25,212 nt of DNA. Origin: Bacillota bacterium (lineage in GTDB: Bacteria; Bacillota_I; Bacilli_A; RFN20; CAG-288). Location: positions 1 through 25,212 of the forward strand of contig JAEWSJ010000011.1 in the NCBI GenBank assembly GCA_023398335.1. Direction: 5' to 3'. The notes beneath the pieces were generated by a model that saw nothing but the letters and a program-made list of their open reading frames with translations, was not told where the DNA came from and searched no databases. A program made the position numbers and the translations under genes. Position 1 is the stretch's first letter. Each line of letters starts with the position of its first letter. Of the stretch, positions 23,238 through 25,212 are shown one piece after another.

Positions 23238-23266
23238 TTGACTTATGCATATATTTTTATTATTAT
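23238..23266 (+). promoter_or_regulatory. tRNA-Thr promoter
   Basis: TTGACT (23238-23243), 17 nt, TATTAT (23261-23266). The predicted start lies about 10 nt before the tRNA. Confidence 0.8.
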
Positions 23267-23282
23267 CATTAATGCATGTGTT

Positions 23283-23356
23283 GCCTTTTTAGTTAAGTGG
23301 TATAACGGGTCCATGGTAAGGACCAATCGCTAGTTCGATTCTGGCAAGAGGCACCA
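23283..23356 (+). tRNA. tRNA-Thr (anticodon GGT)
   Basis: A complete 74-nt cloverleaf with encoded CCA. Acceptor GCCTTTT pairs with AAGAGGC (one G-T pair). The D arm is GTTA-AGTGGTA-TAAC. The anticodon stem GGTCC/GGACC has loop ATGGTAA, giving anticodon GGT for Thr codons ACC and ACT. The T arm is GCTAG-TTCGATT-CTGGC, and discriminator A fits Thr. It has its own promoter and terminator and stands alone between tkt and a probable defence island. Confidence 0.97.
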
Positions 23357-23369
23357 TTTAGGAAAGTGA

Positions 23370-23400
23370 GACATTCTGTTAACACGGAATGTCTTTTTTT
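23370..23400 (+). terminator. terminator after tRNA-Thr
   Basis: GACATTC pairs with GAATGTC (23370-23393 overall) and seven T follow. Confidence 0.92.
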
Positions 23401-23455
23401 AATAAAAAATAAGTATTCATCGAATATTAAAGACAAAATATAGGCATCAAAAAAT

Positions 23456-23484
23456 GAGACAATGTCTCGTTTTTATGCTAGAAT
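23456..23484 (+). promoter_or_regulatory. promoter with palindromic operator of the AbiEi-like gene
   Basis: GAGACA (23456-23461), 17 nt, TAGAAT (23479-23484) with an extended TGC. The -35 box lies inside the perfect palindrome GAGAC-AAT-GTCTC (23456-23468). A repressor bound there would block polymerase, in line with autoregulation known for AbiEi-type antitoxins. It also shows that an in-frame ATG at 23454 cannot be the start. Confidence 0.55.
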
Positions 23485-23501
23485 GTAAAAGAGGTAAAAT
23501 A

Positions 23502-24167
23502 ATGCGTGCAACTGATATTGGAGCCATAAGGAAATATTGTTTAGAAAATCAAGGAGGAATCTTTGATACCGGTTATCTACTGGAGCATAGCTTTAAGTTC
23601 ATTAATAAGGATAGTTTTAGAAAATTTGTCTCTAGGCTTGTTAATGAAGGAATAATCAGTCAAATTTCTAAAGGCATTTATTACATTGGTAATCTCGATA
23701 CTATTGATTTAGATACATTGATTATAAATCATTATGTTTCAAATAACGGCGGAATAATTGTTGGTCTTGCCCTTCTTAACAAATTAAATTTAACAAGTAA
23801 AAAGCCCATAAAGACTGATATTTTTTCTCGACTGACAACAAGCAATAAGAATATAGCAAATTGTTCGGTTAAGATTATATATAGTTATTTATTTGCTGGG
23901 ACGGTCTCATATTTTGAATCTTTGGATTTACTTATGAATTATAAGAATATTGATATTTATGAAGAGATGGATTTTGCTAATGAATTAAGCAAGCGATTGA
24001 TTGTTTATAGTGACCGAAATCTGCAACTCATCGACATGAAAGATAAAGATAAATATCCGCGTTATATTTATTTAGAACTTGCTAAACAGCTTAACAAATT
24101 CCATATATCTAATAGGGTGATGAAATGGTATGAAGCAAAAGACGTATCTTCCTTTAAGAAAGAGTAA
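23502..24167 (+). CDS. AbiEi/DUF6088-like winged-helix protein
   Basis: A 221-residue protein resembling the DUF6088/AbiEi antitoxin-type family. The N-terminal winged helix (about residues 1-65) shows F-R-K-F-V-S-R-L-V-N-E-G-I-I followed by the wing S-K-G-I-Y-Y-I-G, typical of these proteins. The rest (about 70-200) matches the general length of the family. Such proteins repress their own operon and often neutralise a nucleotidyltransferase toxin, but the next gene is not an AbiEii-type toxin, so a toxin-antitoxin role is doubtful. The start at 23502 has GAGG 7 nt upstream and fits the predicted transcript start. It overlaps the next gene by 38 nt, so the two are co-translated. Confidence 0.7.
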   Translation: MRATDIGAIRKYCLENQGGIFDTGYLLEHSFKFINKDSFRKFVSRLVNEGIISQISKGIYYIGNLDTIDLDTLIINHYVSNNGGIIVGLALLNKLNLTSKKPIKTDIFSRLTTSNKNIANCSVKIIYSYLFAGTVSYFESLDLLMNYKNIDIYEEMDFANELSKRLIVYSDRNLQLIDMKDKDKYPRYIYLELAKQLNKFHISNRVMKWYEAKDVSSFKKE

Positions 24168-24687
24168 GCAGGGATTTTTAACTTTTATCAAACATGATTA
24201 TTCAAGACTTAGATGCTCAATCGGCTTATTCGGACAGCAATTGATAACTAATGAAGAAGATATTATTGAATATGCAGAAGCTTTAAGGATTGAAAAACTC
24301 TATGAAGGCTTTTTGTGTACACTGACTGATCTTGAAGAAAATGCAATCAGATTTTTTCGTTATCACAACTCAGATGAACTATTGCCAAAAGAGTATTGGG
24401 CATCACTTGATTCCGCCTATGAAAAGTGGTCTCGAGTTTTCGCCGATAAAAACATTAAAACGTTTGCAGGGATTGACTCAACAACATTAGGCAAGTTAAT
24501 GAAAAGAATACGAACATCATCGATGAAAAATTCAACTGAGACTGCAGAAATATTAGGTATTAATCGTGTCACCTTACATCAGTACGAACAGGGCTTACGA
24601 TTACCCCAGATAATAACGCTATACAGATTTTGTGTTTTGTTCCGTATCTCGATGGATGCTTTGATAGAAAATTCACTAAAAGAATAG
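24130..24687 (+). CDS. protein with C-terminal XRE-type helix-turn-helix, upstream of a restriction gene
   Basis: A 185-residue protein. Residues 1-125 are not recognised: basic start, then acidic helical parts. The C-terminal 55 residues look like an XRE DNA-binding domain (T-A-E-I-L-G-I-N-R-V-T-L-H-Q-Y-E-Q-G-L-R-L-P), with the typical tyrosine/glutamate after the recognition helix. It overlaps the AbiEi-like gene by 38 nt and lies 75 nt before a restriction endonuclease gene with its own promoter, so it may act as a controller of the restriction-modification locus. An AGGG site sits about 12 nt before the ATG. It is larger than classical C proteins (80-100 residues), so this role is only an inference. 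Confidence 0.65.
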   Translation: MKQKTYLPLRKSKQGFLTFIKHDYSRLRCSIGLFGQQLITNEEDIIEYAEALRIEKLYEGFLCTLTDLEENAIRFFRYHNSDELLPKEYWASLDSAYEKWSRVFADKNIKTFAGIDSTTLGKLMKRIRTSSMKNSTETAEILGINRVTLHQYEQGLRLPQIITLYRFCVLFRISMDALIENSLKE

Positions 24688-24697
24688 GTTGCTTCGA

Positions 24698-24727
24698 TTG
24701 TTAAAACGCATAGCGGTGTGATAAAAT
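24698..24727 (+). promoter_or_regulatory. promoter of the restriction endonuclease gene
   Basis: TTGTTA (24698-24703), 18 nt, TAAAAT (24722-24727) with extended TGA before it. The ribosome site AGAGGTG follows at 24751-24757. Confidence 0.55.
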
Positions 24728-24761
24728 ACTTTAGTAGTTATTTTAGCTATAGAGGTGTTTT

Positions 24762-25212
24762 ATGCTCATTACTTATGATGAATTTTGCCAAAAACTTTTA
24801 AATACTATTCAATCAGGCGATGATTTTTATCTCGAACTTGTGAAGACGGTTATTGATAATCCTGCGCGTTATTGTGGCCTTTTTAGATTATCCAACGCAA
24901 AAACAAAACTAATTCAAAACGTTACGCAAAGCAAAGAGATTAAATTTGGTGACCTAATCGAAGAAATTTCCACTGAGTATATATCAAAATTAGGTTATAC
25001 AAATTTTGATAAGAATCTCGGAGCAGATGCTAATGGAGATGTTCTTAATGTGGATCAATATTTTACTGATGGCAAAACTATTTTCATGGCAGAAATGAAA
25101 ATTCGAGATGACCACGACAGCACAAAAAAACGAGGCCAATATTCTAATTTTGAGAAAAAGATTCGATTGATAAAATCCAGACATCCAAATCAACACATCG
25201 ATGCTTCTATGT
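24762..25212 (+). CDS. type II restriction endonuclease, HpyAIV/HinfI-like (partial, runs off the window)
   Basis: The first 150 codons of an open frame cut by the window end; it continues to the right. The ATG has AGAGGTG upstream. The segment N-P-A-R-Y-C-G-L-F-R (33-42), the I-K-F-G-D-L-I-E-E stretch (60-68) and especially A-E-M-K-I-R-D-D-H-D-S-T-K-K-R-G-Q (110-126) match what I recall of the HpyAIV/HinfI-like family. D98 plus E111-x-K113 fit a PD-(D/E)XK nuclease core. Such enzymes cut GANTC, so this one may too; that is family-based inference. A cognate adenine methyltransferase should lie nearby but is not in the window. The two HTH proteins upstream may control it. Confidence 0.75.
   Translation, partial: MLITYDEFCQKLLNTIQSGDDFYLELVKTVIDNPARYCGLFRLSNAKTKLIQNVTQSKEIKFGDLIEEISTEYISKLGYTNFDKNLGADANGDVLNVDQYFTDGKTIFMAEMKIRDDHDSTKKRGQYSNFEKKIRLIKSRHPNQHIDASM

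Noticed and set aside
23139..23333. 64-codon open frame on the plus strand
   Set aside because: It runs through the tRNA-Thr gene and its promoter, lacks a ribosome site and has no protein-like features.
1..25212. Mollicute genetic code (TGA as Trp)
   Set aside because: Trp codons are TGG, TGA is used as a stop at the end of the 2097-2885 gene, and no frame is interrupted by TGA.
1..25212. CRISPR array or insertion sequence
   Set aside because: No regularly spaced repeats and no transposase-like frame or terminal repeats were seen.

Overview
The window is AT-rich, densely coded DNA from a low-GC Gram-positive bacterium. It looks like an anaerobic, gut-type Bacilli or Mollicutes-related lineage (RF39, Acholeplasma-like or Erysipelotrichia-like), but the exact taxon is inferred. 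Supporting points are strong AGGAGG-type ribosome sites, lipobox lipoproteins, a CIRCE element, DegV, an IscU-like protein paired with a GGGtGRT protein, and sigma-A promoters with extended -10 boxes. TGA occurs only as a stop and Trp is TGG, so the standard bacterial code is used.

Layout. 44-3297 (minus): a compact six-gene operon of small membrane and surface proteins with no clear homologues, bounded by terminators. 3378-5077 (minus): the GGGtGRT gene and its Fe-S scaffold-like partner. 5230-8094 (plus): mgtE behind a structured leader, then an orphan ATP-grasp ligase. 8190-10861 (minus): an ECF sigma factor, its probable membrane anti-sigma factor and a lipoprotein, with the same candidate ECF promoter before the sigma gene and the lipoprotein gene. 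10942-12952 (minus): htpG under a CIRCE-covered promoter. 12967-14306 (minus): degV and a coupled small protein. 14531-17503 (plus): typA/bipA and a divergent mreB-like gene. 17505-18508 (plus): an XRE regulator broken by two in-frame TAA codons. 18541-20661 (minus): malQ and an RluA-type pseudouridine synthase. 20852-23154 (minus): transketolase, with an unusual ~160-nt structured RNA in its upstream region. 23238-23400 (plus): tRNA-Thr(GGT) and its terminator. 23456-25212 (plus): a probable defence island with an AbiEi/DUF6088-like winged-helix protein, an HTH protein and the start of a HpyAIV/HinfI-like type II restriction endonuclease cut by the window end.

How it fits together. Most of the window is housekeeping: translation, chaperone, carbon metabolism, Mg2+ uptake and cell shape. 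The best candidates for undescribed biology are the six-gene membrane operon, the self-contained ECF sigma/anti-sigma/lipoprotein circuit, the mgtE leader in which a hairpin lies between the Shine-Dalgarno and the start codon, and the structured RNA before transketolase.
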